From Acidobacteriota bacterium (GTDB lineage: Bacteria; Acidobacteriota; Vicinamibacteria; Vicinamibacterales; CAVVIG01): a stretch of 33,809 nucleotides of DNA. This document shows positions 6,155 to 16,578 of the stretch, piece after piece. A program made the position numbers and the translations under genes. The notes under the pieces were generated by a model that was given only the letters and a program-made list of their open reading frames with translations, searched no databases and was not told where the DNA came from. Each line of letters starts with the position of its first letter. Positions within the stretch are counted from its first letter, which is position 1. Location: positions 1-33,809 of the forward strand of contig JAHFUL010000017.1 of the NCBI GenBank assembly GCA_023265155.1. Direction: 5' to 3'.

Positions 6155-8596
6155 ATGATTCAGCTCTTCGCCGTGGCGTGCGTCTCCGCGACGCTGCTGA
6201 TGACCGAGCTCGCGCTGACCCGGATCTTCTCGGTGGTGATGTACTACCACTTCGCGTTCCTGGCGATTTCCCTCGCCCTGTTCGGGTTGAGCGCAAGCGG
6301 TGTGTTCGCGTACCTGCGACGGAAGCAGTTCGACCGCCGCCCGACCGGCACACTGCTGGCCTCGCAGTCACTCGTCTACGCCGGTTGCACGATCGTCGCG
6401 CTCTTCGCGCTGGTCCGGCTCCGCGTCGGACTGACGTATTCGCCGCAGAATCTCGCGCTGATGCTCACGATCTATGCGCTCGCCGCGCTGCCGTTCTTCT
6501 CGGGCGGGCTGGTGATCACGCTGGCGATCGTCCGGCTCTCCGCACGCATCAATGCGGTCTACGCCGCGGACCTCACCGGCGCGGCGCTCGGCTGCCTGCT
6601 GCTGATCCCGCTCCTCGACAGGCTGGGAGCTCCGGGCGTGGTGCTGGCGGCAGCCGCCCTGGCGTCCATCGCCGCGCTGCTGTTCGCGCCCCGTCCGCAG
6701 CGTGTCCGCACCGCGGCGATCGGTGCGGTCATCATGGTCGTGCCGCTCGCGGGACAGCTGTCGGGCCTGGCCGGCTTCGACGTGAAGGACACGAAGGGAC
6801 ACCAGAGCGATCGCATTCTCTTCAGCAAGTGGAATTCCTTCTCCCGGATCGGGGTATACGACCGCGAGCATGGCGACTGGTCGCTCAGCGCCGCGTACGA
6901 CGGGGCACTGCCCGACACGAAGTACATGGACATCGATTCGGCGGCGTCGACGCCCATTCCCCGGATGAACGCGGACTTATCGAACGTCCAGTACCTGCGC
7001 TACGAGCTCACGGCACTGGCGTATCACTTGAAAGAGAGGTTAGAGGTTGGAGGTTCGAGGTTAGGGGTTGGGGGTTCGAGGTTAGGGGTTGGGGGGTTGG
7101 GGTCAGGGACGCCGGCGACGCCGGGGTTCACAGCGCTCGTCATAGGCCCGGGCGGCGGGCGGGATCTGGTGTCGGCGCTGGTCTTCGGCGCGAGCCAGGT
7201 GGAAGGCGTCGAGATCAATCCGATCATTGCCGACGATGTGATGCGTGGTCAGTTCCGCGAGTTTTCCGGCGGGATCTACACGCATCCGCGCGTGAGCATC
7301 TTCGTGGACGACGGCCGCAGCTTCGTCCGGCGGACGCCCGAGCGCTACGACGTCATCCAGGCGTCGCTCGTGGACACCTGGGCCGCGACCGCCGCCGGCG
7401 CCTACACGCTCACCGAAAACACGCTCTATACCGTCGAGGCCTTCGGCGATTACCTGGATCACCTGACGGACACGGGCATTCTGTCGATCACGCGATGGGT
7501 GTTCGACGGCCTGCGCCTCGTGTCTCTCGCGCAGGAGGCGTGCGCGGCGCGCGGCTGGGATCCCGCGTCGCGGATTGCCATCGTGCAGCACGATCGGATT
7601 GCCACGTTTCTGTTGAAAAAATCGCCATTCACCCGAGACGAGGTCCAAGCGATCCACGACACGGCGGCGCGCCTCCGTTTTCAGATTCTGTACGCGCCGG
7701 CGGTTGACGGCTTGCCGCTCGAAGCGCCGATGGAAACGATAGAGCCGCAGCTCGTGGGTGGAACGAACATAGCGGACTACGCGCGACTCATTCGGACGGC
7801 TGATCGCGCGCAGTTCTATCGGGACTACCCGCAGGACATTCGGCCCACGACCGACGACCGGCCGTTCTTCTTTCACACGACGAAGCTCCGTAACCAATTT
7901 CAGGTGGTCCTCGGCCGGAACATGCTGTTTGGCAACGGGCTGAGCGCGCTCCTGGCGCTGATGCTCATCTCCGGGGTGCTCGTGGTGCTGTTCGTGGTCG
8001 GTCCGCTCGCGCTTGCCGGCGGCAACCGGCCGCCGGGATGGTCGGCCTGGCTGGTGTACTTCGGCGCGCTCGGCGCGGGCTTCATGCTGATCGAGGTCTC
8101 CATCCTTCAGCGGTTCGTCCTGTTGCTCGGACACCCGGTGTACTCGCTGACGGTGACGCTCTTCTCCCTGCTCCTCGGGACGGGACTCGGATCCGCCTTG
8201 AGCCGCCGACTCAGGGGACCGCACCTGAGGCGTGCCGCGGCCCTCACCCTCGCATCGATCGCCGCGACGACGGTGATGTGTATGCTCGCGCTGGCGCCGC
8301 TCGTCGCGTGGGCCGTCCCATTTGCCCGCGCCAGCCGCATCGCGATCGCCTTCGCGACACTCCTCCCTCTGGGCATGATGCTGGGCATCCCGATGCCGGC
8401 TGGAATCGAGCTCCTGCGGACCAGGACGCCAGACATGATCACCTGGGCCTGGGGGATGAACGGTGCCTTGTCCGTCGTGGGGGCCACGTCCGCGATTTTC
8501 GTCGCGATGAACTGGGGATTTGGCATGACCCTCCTTGGAGCCGCGATGATCTATCTCCTCGCCCTCGTCGCGTTGCTCCGGGCCAGTCGACCCTAG
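6155..8596 (+). CDS. Polytopic membrane protein with spermidine-synthase-like domain
   Basis: An 813-residue protein. The N-terminal part (about 1-210) is mostly transmembrane helices starting MIQLFAVACVSATLLMTELA. A Rossmann methyltransferase/SpeE-like domain follows, with the nucleotide loop ALVIGPGGGRDL (about 323-334) and acidic EINP. A second helical block (about 590-810) ends the protein. Such membrane-fused aminopropyltransferase-like proteins are common in environmental bacteria; their substrates are mostly unknown, so polyamine synthesis is not proven. Upstream of ATG 6155 the frame is closed by TAG and no clear ribosome site is visible. Residues about 293-317 are encoded by a G-rich minisatellite inserted just before the nucleotide-binding strand. 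The TAG stop belongs to a CTAGCAGCCCG motif shared with two other genes here. Confidence 0.88.
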   Translation: MIQLFAVACVSATLLMTELALTRIFSVVMYYHFAFLAISLALFGLSASGVFAYLRRKQFDRRPTGTLLASQSLVYAGCTIVALFALVRLRVGLTYSPQNLALMLTIYALAALPFFSGGLVITLAIVRLSARINAVYAADLTGAALGCLLLIPLLDRLGAPGVVLAAAALASIAALLFAPRPQRVRTAAIGAVIMVVPLAGQLSGLAGFDVKDTKGHQSDRILFSKWNSFSRIGVYDREHGDWSLSAAYDGALPDTKYMDIDSAASTPIPRMNADLSNVQYLRYELTALAYHLKERLEVGGSRLGVGGSRLGVGGLGSGTPATPGFTALVIGPGGGRDLVSALVFGASQVEGVEINPIIADDVMRGQFREFSGGIYTHPRVSIFVDDGRSFVRRTPERYDVIQASLVDTWAATAAGAYTLTENTLYTVEAFGDYLDHLTDTGILSITRWVFDGLRLVSLAQEACAARGWDPASRIAIVQHDRIATFLLKKSPFTRDEVQAIHDTAARLRFQILYAPAVDGLPLEAPMETIEPQLVGGTNIADYARLIRTADRAQFYRDYPQDIRPTTDDRPFFFHTTKLRNQFQVVLGRNMLFGNGLSALLALMLISGVLVVLFVVGPLALAGGNRPPGWSAWLVYFGALGAGFMLIEVSILQRFVLLLGHPVYSLTVTLFSLLLGTGLGSALSRRLRGPHLRRAAALTLASIAATTVMCMLALAPLVAWAVPFARASRIAIAFATLLPLGMMLGIPMPAGIELLRTRTPDMITWAWGMNGALSVVGATSAIFVAMNWGFGMTLLGAAMIYLLALVALLRASRP
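7035..7104. repeat. G-rich minisatellite inside a coding sequence
   Basis: About 70 bp made of GGTTAGGGGTTGG and GGTTCGAGG units lie in frame in the SpeE-like membrane protein and encode LGVGGSR-type repeats. Runs of three to six G suggest G-quadruplex potential. Related sequence occurs at 10929-10942 and, on the other strand, at 16381-16411, so this is a dispersed family and not an expansion private to this gene. Confidence 0.85.
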
Positions 8597-8618
8597 CAGC
8601 CCGCGGCGCACGTGAGTC
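8593..8618. repeat. Solo end of the CTAGCAG element at a stop codon
   Basis: The bases from 8593 match about 21 of 26 positions of the inverted right end of the elements at 9792-9935 and 30331-30476. The match begins at CTAG, where TAG is the stop codon of the SpeE-like gene. No internal element part or second end follows, so this is either a remnant or a shared target motif. Confidence 0.6.
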
Positions 8619-8664
8619 GGGGCGGCGGGTCGTCGTCATCGTCCTGAGGTATGCTTCTTCACTG

Positions 8665-9795
8665 ATGATGAGACGAGCGTCCCTTGGGACAGCCGCGCTC
8701 TGTGCCTTCGCGGCCTCCCTCGCCGCGCAGCAACGGGCGTCACAGGAGACCGTCCGGCCCATCGAACCGCCGGCCATCGCGCTCCCGTCGGAACAGGACT
8801 CCGCCGGCGTCACGAAATTCGCCTTTCTCGCCTACGGCGACACCCGGGGGCAGGTCAACGGACAGGAGCTCCAGCCGGATCACGCTCGAGTGATCGACGG
8901 GATGCTGGAAGCGATGAAGTCCGAGGCCGCAGCCGGCTTCCCGGTCCGCTTCGTCGTGCAGTCGGGCGATGCCGTCACCAGCGGCGGAGCGGTCGAACAA
9001 TGGAACCTGCGGTTCACGTCGCTCATCGAGCGGCTGACGCGCGAGGCCGTCGTGCCATTTTTCTTCGCGGTCGGCAATCACGACACGGGCGGCTCTCCAG
9101 CCGGCGCCAGCTCGGAGTGGGAGCGACTGCGCAACGCCGCTGCGGCGATGTCGAAGCTATGGCCGCGGGAAGGCTCACGGCGCCGGCTCGACGGATACGC
9201 CACGTTTGCGTTCGGCTTCGGTCAGTACTTCTTCATCGCGCTCGACTCGAACATCGGCACTGATGACACCCAGAGAGCATGGGTCACGAGTCAGCTCGAA
9301 GGCCTCGATCGCCGACGATATCCACACGTCGTGGCGTTCTTCCATCACCCGCCGATCACCTCCGGCACCCATGGCGGCGCGACGGTGGTTGAGCCGCAAT
9401 CGGTGGCAATGCGCAACTTGTATCTCCCTCTATTCCGACGCCATCACGTGCGGATGACCATCGCCGGACACGATCATCTCCTCGATCACTGGGTGGAGCA
9501 CTACGAGGACCAAACGGGCGTGCATCGCATGGATCAGGTCGTATCGGGCGGCGGCGGAGCCCCCCAGTATGTCTATCGTGGTGAACCCGACCTGAAGCGC
9601 TATGTGGCAGAGGCTGCGCCTCAGCGCGTCCGGATTGAACACCTCGTGAAACCAAGTCCCGAGGCCAGTGAGAACCCGCACCATTTTCTGATCTTCGAGG
9701 TCGACGGTGATCGCCTGTGGATTCAGGCGGTCGGCACCGGTGCCACGCCGTTCCTCCCTTATGGCCATCCGCGCATCGAGCTTTCCGATCGCTAG
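8665..9795 (+). CDS. Exported metallophosphoesterase (calcineurin-like)
   Basis: A 376-residue protein with an N-terminal signal peptide (MMRRASLGTAALCAFAASLA, likely cleavage after about residue 22). The dinuclear-metal motifs of calcineurin-like phosphoesterases come in order: AYGDTRG, VQSGDAV, FAVGNHDTGG, FFHHPPI and AGHDHLLDH. The first motif is D-T-R instead of D-x-H, as seen in some exported phosphatases. It likely cleaves a phosphoester in the periplasm; the substrate is unknown. The frame is open far upstream inside the previous gene, but the signal peptide fixes the start at 8665 (or 8668). TGAGGT lies 14 bp upstream. The TAG stop is part of the left end of a repeat element. Confidence 0.9.
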   Translation: MMRRASLGTAALCAFAASLAAQQRASQETVRPIEPPAIALPSEQDSAGVTKFAFLAYGDTRGQVNGQELQPDHARVIDGMLEAMKSEAAAGFPVRFVVQSGDAVTSGGAVEQWNLRFTSLIERLTREAVVPFFFAVGNHDTGGSPAGASSEWERLRNAAAAMSKLWPREGSRRRLDGYATFAFGFGQYFFIALDSNIGTDDTQRAWVTSQLEGLDRRRYPHVVAFFHHPPITSGTHGGATVVEPQSVAMRNLYLPLFRRHHVRMTIAGHDHLLDHWVEHYEDQTGVHRMDQVVSGGGGAPQYVYRGEPDLKRYVAEAAPQRVRIEHLVKPSPEASENPHHFLIFEVDGDRLWIQAVGTGATPFLPYGHPRIELSDR

Positions 9796-9935
9796 CAGCC
9801 CGTGGTGAACGTCATATCGGGCTATTGCAGTTCGAGGCGCAGGCAGAAGAAGGGGTCAGACCCCCTTGTTTTTGCCGTCGCAAAGGGGTCTGGCCCTTCT
9901 TCGAGCCGCAACGCACTTGCGCCACGGACTGCTAG
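9792..9935. mobile_element. MITE-like element, copy 1 (144 bp, inverted ends)
   Basis: The left end CTAGCAGCCCGTGGTG and the inverted right end CTAGCAGTCCGTGGCG form imperfect terminal inverted repeats. Inside are two GGGGTC-type palindromes (GGGGTCAGACCCC near 9852, GGGGTCTGGCCC near 9885). Copy 2 at 30331-30476 has the same order of parts and the same ends. There is no ORF of its own. The first bases supply the TAG stop of the phosphoesterase gene. It resembles a MITE or a REP doublet mobilised in trans; no transposase is in the window. Confidence 0.75.
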
Positions 9936-9984
9936 AGCAGGTCTCCCGGCGGTCGCGCGATCGCTCCCGTCGTTGCGGTGCGCG

Positions 9985-10926
9985 TCAACCTACAGCGGAA
10001 AGCGCGCCGAACTGCGCCTCGTAGCGCTCTGTGAACTCGCTCCAGGTGTACGCGTGGCTCTGCCCGCCCAGATGCTCCAGCACGTACGTCGCAGCGACGC
10101 TGCCGAGTTGCGCGGCCGTCGAGTACGGCAGGCCGAGCGCGATTCCTTTCATCAGCCCCCCGCGGAACCCGTCCCCCACTCCGGTCGGATCGACGACCCG
10201 GTGCGGCGTCACGGCGGGGACATCGATCTGTCCGCCTGAGGTCAGCACAGACGACCCCCGTTCGCCGCGAGTGACGATGAGCGCTTCGCTGCGCTCCAGG
10301 ATGTCGGCGTCGCCAAGCCCTGTCTTCTGTCGAAGCAGCTCGAGCTCATAGTCGTTGCAGATCACGATCGTCGCGCCCACGAGTCCTTCCTTCAGCTCGT
10401 CGCCGGACATGGACGTGCACTGCTGACCCGGATCGAAGATGTAGCGAATGCCGAGCGTGCGGCATTCGTCCGCGTACTGCACCATCGCGCCGGGGTCGTT
10501 GGGCGACAGAATCGCGAGCCCGCAGTCCCTCACATTGCGGAAGGACAATTCGCCGGCGTTGGCCATCGCCCCGGTGTAGAACGACGCGATCTGGTTGTTG
10601 TTCCGATCCGTGCTGCAGAAGAACGAGGCCGTGAACTTGTCCGGCACCTGCAACACCAGCGACGTATCCACGCCCGCCGCTTCGAGCCAGCTCCGATACT
10701 CCCCGAAATCCTGACCGGCCGAGGCCATGAGCAGCGGCCGCTCGCCGAGCAGCGCCAGCGTGTACGCGATGTTCGGCGCGCAGCCGCCGCGGCGCTTGTC
10801 CATGGTCTCGACGAGAAAGCTGAGACTGATGCGCTCGAGGTGCTCCGGCAGGATGTGCTCGCTGAACACGCCGGGGAAGGACATCAGGTAGTCGAACGCG
10901 ATGGAGCCGGTGATGACGATCTTCAT
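9985..10926 (-). CDS. adoK: Adenosine kinase, PfkB family
   Basis: A 313-residue ribokinase/PfkB-fold kinase that should phosphorylate adenosine to AMP with ATP. The N-terminus VITGSIAFDYLMSFPG and the segment LPEHLERISLSFLVE match what I remember of the mycobacterial adenosine kinase. The active-site motif is DPTGVGDGFRGG, whose second Asp is the catalytic base. Its neighbour on the same strand is methylthioadenosine phosphorylase, consistent with purine salvage. The ATG at 10926 has no purine-rich ribosome site: the bases before it are the C-rich strand of a minisatellite, so translation may be leaderless or depend on an unusual leader. Other sugar or nucleoside kinases of the family cannot be fully excluded. 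Confidence 0.88.
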   Translation of the reverse strand: MKIVITGSIAFDYLMSFPGVFSEHILPEHLERISLSFLVETMDKRRGGCAPNIAYTLALLGERPLLMASAGQDFGEYRSWLEAAGVDTSLVLQVPDKFTASFFCSTDRNNNQIASFYTGAMANAGELSFRNVRDCGLAILSPNDPGAMVQYADECRTLGIRYIFDPGQQCTSMSGDELKEGLVGATIVICNDYELELLRQKTGLGDADILERSEALIVTRGERGSSVLTSGGQIDVPAVTPHRVVDPTGVGDGFRGGLMKGIALGLPYSTAAQLGSVAATYVLEHLGGQSHAYTWSEFTERYEAQFGALSAVG

Positions 10927-10928
10927 GG

Positions 10929-11096
10929 GGGTTAGGGGTTGGCTGGGTTCACAGGGTTCACGAGGTTCACGGGGTTCACAAGGTTCGTTGGGTTCTCGGG
11001 GTTCACGGGGTTCACGGGGTTCACAAGGTTCGTTGGGTTCTCGGGGTTCTCGGGGTTCACGGGGTTCACGGGGTTCACTGTAACTTGGTTCACTTC
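10929..11096. repeat. 9-bp minisatellite array, left (GGTTCACGG type)
   Basis: After a short GGTTAGGGGTTGG piece, about 15 units of GGTTCACGG with variants GGTTCACAG, GGTTCACAA, GGTTCGTTG and GGTTCTCGG run rightwards. The array covers the whole leader of the adenosine kinase gene and ends just before the four-helix-bundle gene. A block of about 36 bp (GGTTCGTTGGGTTCTCGG followed by GGTTCACGG units) is itself duplicated. Confidence 0.93.
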
Positions 11097-11113
11097 GTGC
11101 TTACTGGCTTCGC

Positions 11114-11509
11114 ATGGGTGCGCGTCGCTTCGAGGATCTCATTGCCTGGCAGCTCGCGCACCAATTGCAGCAGGAGGTGTTTGCATTTACCGAGAGGCTG
11201 CCGGTCTCCCGCGATCTCAAATACTGCGATCAGATTCGGGATTCCGCTCGTTCGGCGACACGAAACACGTCTGAAGGGTTTGGCCGCTATTACCCCAAAG
11301 AGTTTCACCGCTTCCTCAGAATCGCGGCTGGCTCTCTGAACGAAACGAAGAACCACCTCCACGACGCTCTCGATCGCCAGTACCTGAGCGGAGACAAACA
11401 CGAACAGCTCCTGCGACTCACGCTCAGAGCCTTGAAAGCCAATGTGAGGCTCCAGGGCTATCTGCAGAACGCCACCGCCCCCGTTCCGTTCGCAACCCGC
11501 AAACCCTAA
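11114..11509 (+). CDS. Four-helix bundle protein (S23/IVS-type)
   Basis: A 131-residue protein of the four-helix-bundle family related to the 23S rRNA intervening-sequence protein (and, more distantly, the Avd protein of diversity-generating retroelements). It shows the usual order: an F-x-D-L-x-A-W-Q start, then ELP-like LPVSRDLKYCDQIRDSARSATRNTSEGFGRY, then FLRIAAGSLNETKNHL and a last helix after LSGDKHEQLL. The C-terminus ends in a short Pro/Ala tail. The family's role is poorly known; nucleic-acid binding has been proposed. It lies antisense to the flanking operon and between mirror 9-bp minisatellites. No good ribosome site is visible before ATG 11114. No reverse transcriptase or rRNA gene is nearby. 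Confidence 0.88.
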   Translation: MGARRFEDLIAWQLAHQLQQEVFAFTERLPVSRDLKYCDQIRDSARSATRNTSEGFGRYYPKEFHRFLRIAAGSLNETKNHLHDALDRQYLSGDKHEQLLRLTLRALKANVRLQGYLQNATAPVPFATRKP

Positions 11510-11521
11510 TCGACCGCCTCC

Positions 11522-11629
11522 AGTGAACCTTGTGAACCTCGCGAACCCCGCGAACCTTGCGAACCTCGTGAACCCCGTGAACCCAACGAACCTTGTGAAC
11601 CCGGTGAACCTCGTGAACCTTGTGAACCT
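11522..11629. repeat. 9-bp minisatellite array, right (inverted)
   Basis: About 12 units of TGAACCTNG/CGAACCCCG type, the reverse complement of the left array. It begins about 12 bp after the four-helix-bundle stop and reaches the TAG of mtnP. With the left array it could form a long imperfect stem with the gene in the loop. Confidence 0.92.
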
Positions 11630-12488
11630 ATTTCAAATACTTCCCCACCAATAATTCCAATTTCTTCCTCGTCTCCGCGGGGACCTGTTCGGGCCGCGTG
11701 ATGATCGCCGTGGCCAGGGCATCCTTGCAGGCACAGGTGCGCGCGACGGCGAGGCGGGACACCGCCTCCGCGATCGTTTTCTGAGCGGTCGCCGCATTCT
11801 GCATCAGGTTCGCAATGATGAGGTCGACCGTGACCGAGTCATGGTCCGGATGCCAGCAGTCGTAGTCGGTGACCAGAGCGAGCGTCGCGTAGCACATCTC
11901 AGCTTCGCGGGCGAGCTTGGCCTCCTGCAGGTTCGTCATGCCGATGACATCCAATCCCCAGGCACGATAGAGCCTGGACTCGGCCAGCGTCGAAAACTGC
12001 GGTCCCTCCATGTTCACGTACGTGCCGCCGCGGTGCACCGTGGCGCCGACCCATTCGGCGGAGTCGGCGAGGACCTTCGACAGATCCGCGCACACCGGAT
12101 GCGCGAATGCAATGTGCGCGACGAGCCCGCCGCCGAAGAACGTGCTGATGCGCCCCTTCGTTCGATCGAAGAACTGATCGGGCACGAGGATGTCCTGCGG
12201 CCGGTACTGCTCGCGGAGGCTGCCCACGGCGCTCGCGGAGAGAATCCGCTCAGCGCCGAGAAGCTTGAAGCCGTAGATGTTGGCGCGGAAGTTCAGCTCC
12301 GACGGAAGGAGGCGATGACCCTCGCCGTGACGTGCCAGGAAGGCCACGCGGTGCCCCCGTAGCGTCCCCGTGACATAAGGCCCCGAGGGTTCGCCAAACG
12401 GCGTGGTGACCGTCTGCTCCTCGCGGTCGGTCAGTTCGGCCATGTTGTACAAGCCACTGCCACCAATGATGCCGATCTGAATACTCAA
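11628..12488 (-). CDS. mtnP: S-methyl-5'-thioadenosine phosphorylase
   Basis: A 286-residue nucleoside phosphorylase of the MTAP/PNP-2 family. It cleaves methylthioadenosine with phosphate to adenine and methylthioribose-1-phosphate. The N-terminus IGIIGGSGLYNM, the phosphate segment LARHGEGHRLLPSELNFRAN, the methionine/base site YVNMEGPQFSTLAESRLYR and the MTNLQEAKLAREAEMCYATLALVTDYDCWH block are all typical. The start is TTG at 12488, supported by GAGGA 8 bp upstream and by the MSIQIGIIGGSGLY N-terminus. It follows the epimerase-hydrolase fusion gene by 39 bp on the same strand. The downstream adenosine kinase fits a methylthioadenosine/adenosine salvage unit. The stop codon directly abuts a minisatellite. 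Confidence 0.95.
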   Translation of the reverse strand: MSIQIGIIGGSGLYNMAELTDREEQTVTTPFGEPSGPYVTGTLRGHRVAFLARHGEGHRLLPSELNFRANIYGFKLLGAERILSASAVGSLREQYRPQDILVPDQFFDRTKGRISTFFGGGLVAHIAFAHPVCADLSKVLADSAEWVGATVHRGGTYVNMEGPQFSTLAESRLYRAWGLDVIGMTNLQEAKLAREAEMCYATLALVTDYDCWHPDHDSVTVDLIIANLMQNAATAQKTIAEAVSRLAVARTCACKDALATAIITRPEQVPAETRKKLELLVGKYLK

Positions 12489-12527
12489 GACTTGATCCTC
12501 TTTCGTCGTGTAGGTCCTCTGACCGTC

Positions 12528-15230
<2,703 letters not shown>

Positions 15231-15231
<1 letters not shown>

Positions 15232-16370
15232 CAGGCCAGCAGGTGACGCGCGATCACCAGCCGCTGAATCTCGCTGGTGCCTTCGCCGATCGTGGTGAGC
15301 TTGACGTCGCGGAAAAACTTCTCGGCCGGGTAGTCCTTGACGAACCCGTAACCGCCGTGAATCTGCACGCAGTCGTCCGCCGCTTTCACGGCCATCTCGC
15401 TGGCATAGAGCTTGGCCATGGACGATTCGAAGGTCGTCCGTCTCCCGCGGTCCTTGAGCGACGCCGCCCGGTACGTCAGCAGCCGGGCCGCTTCGATGCG
15501 GGTGGCGTTGTCAGCGAGCTTCCACTGAATCGCCTGAAAGCTGCTGATCGTCTTGCCGAAGGCCTTGCGTTCCTGCGCGTAACGCAGCGCCGCCTCATAG
15601 GCGCCCTGTGCCAGCCCGACCGACAAGGCCGCGATGCCGATGCGTCCGGCATCGAGCACCTGCATCGTGTCGATGAACCCGTGGTGCTCCTCGCCGAGCA
15701 GGCTGCCCGACGGGAGGCGGCAGTTGTCGAACAGCACCTCGCTCGTGTCGCTCGCACGCATGCCGAGCTTGTCTTCCTTCTTGCCGGGCGTCATCCCCGG
15801 TGTGCCCTTGTAAGCGATGAACGCGGAGATCCCGTGTTTGCCGGCCTTCTTGTCCGTCACGGCCATCACGACCATGATGTCGCCGACGCGGCCGTGCGTC
15901 GTGAAGGTCTTCGAGCCGGTCAGGACCCACGCGTCGCCCGCACGGACGGCGGTCGTGCGCATCCCGGCGGCGTCGCTGCCCGAGGTGGATTCGGTCAGAC
16001 CCCACGCGCCGATCTTCTCGCCGCGTGCCAGCGGAATCAGGTACTGCTGCTTCTGCGCTTCCGTGCCGAACCTGAAGATGTGAGAGGCGCACAGGCCGTT
16101 GTGCGCGGCAACCGAGAGGGCGACACTGGGATCGACGCGAGCCAGCTCCTCGAGGCAGATACAGTAGTCGACCGCCGACATCCCGGCCCCGCCGTACGCC
16201 TCGGGAAACTGAATGCCGAGCAGCCCAAGCGCGGCCAGCTTCGGCACCAGCTCGATCGGGAAATGCTGCGCTTCGTCCCACTCGCGAACGTGCGGACGAA
16301 TCTCGGTGTCCGCGAATTCGCGCACGCTCCGGCGCAGCAACGCCTGCTCTTCGGTCGGCCGGAAGTCCAT
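15231..16370 (-). CDS. Acyl-CoA dehydrogenase (short/branched chain type)
   Basis: A 379-residue FAD-dependent acyl-CoA dehydrogenase of normal length. It starts MDFRPTEEQALLRRSVREF and contains WGLTESTSGSDAAG (flavin and substrate loop), FGKTISSFQAIQWKLAD and the C-terminal IHGGYGFVKDYPAEKFFRD and GEGTSEIQR. The Glu of GEGT (about residue 363) is at the usual catalytic-base position. The frame is open upstream to 16847, but the family N-terminus sets the start at 16370. A GGAGG lies about 16 bp upstream within a G-rich repeat, an odd leader. First gene of the meaB-epimerase operon; the 208-bp gap to the divergent beta-barrel gene should hold both promoters. Substrate is likely short- or branched-chain acyl-CoA. 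Confidence 0.94.
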
Positions 16371-16380
16371 CAGTCCCGCT

Positions 16381-16411
16381 CTAACCTCCAACCCCTGGCC
16401 TCCAACCCCTT
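16381..16411. repeat. G-rich repeat in the acyl-CoA dehydrogenase leader
   Basis: Two units of the GGGGTTGGAGG family (read on the minus strand), the same family as at 7035-7104. It lies about 10-40 bp before the acyl-CoA dehydrogenase start codon and provides the only purine-rich stretch near it. Confidence 0.75.
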
Positions 16412-16578
16412 CGATCGACACGCGTCCACCTGGCCGTCGAAATCGACGTGCCATCCCTGACGCCGATGAGCTCGCCCTGATACGGCGACCGTCGCACGCG
16501 ACGAGCAGGTGGCGCTCATCACGCAACACGTTGTCCTTCGGGCAGGCGTTCATATTACTATCGCTTCCAGGAGGCTGC

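Larger units (their letters stand above)
10929..11629. mobile_element. Putative cassette: mirror minisatellites around a four-helix-bundle gene
   Basis: A ~700-bp unit consists of a GGTTCACGG array, one plus-strand gene and an inverted array of the same family. It separates two minus-strand purine-salvage genes (mtnP, adenosine kinase) and its right edge touches the mtnP TAG stop. The mirror symmetry and opposite gene direction suggest insertion as a unit. Mobility itself is inference; no target duplication or transposase was found. Confidence 0.4.

Noticed and set aside
7103-8611. Long minus-strand open frame opposite the SpeE-like gene (and similar ones at 26146-28473 and 29126-30715)
   Set aside because: Low-complexity charged shadows of clearly coding plus-strand genes, caused by high GC.
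8651-8665. Four-codon leader ORF (MLLH) overlapping the phosphoesterase start in TGATGATG
   Set aside because: Too short to separate from chance; no attenuator structure is seen.
10929-11629. CRISPR-like array or diversity-generating retroelement around the four-helix-bundle gene
   Set aside because: The repeats are contiguous 9-bp units with no unique spacers, and no cas gene, reverse transcriptase, template or variable repeat is present; only the protein fold recalls Avd.
16371-16560. Small minus-strand frames before the acyl-CoA dehydrogenase, one starting MNACPKDNVLRDERHLLVACDG
   Set aside because: The readable part needs a one-base shift to continue sensibly and has no ribosome site; a decayed short gene is possible but not supportable, so the region is treated as a divergent promoter region.
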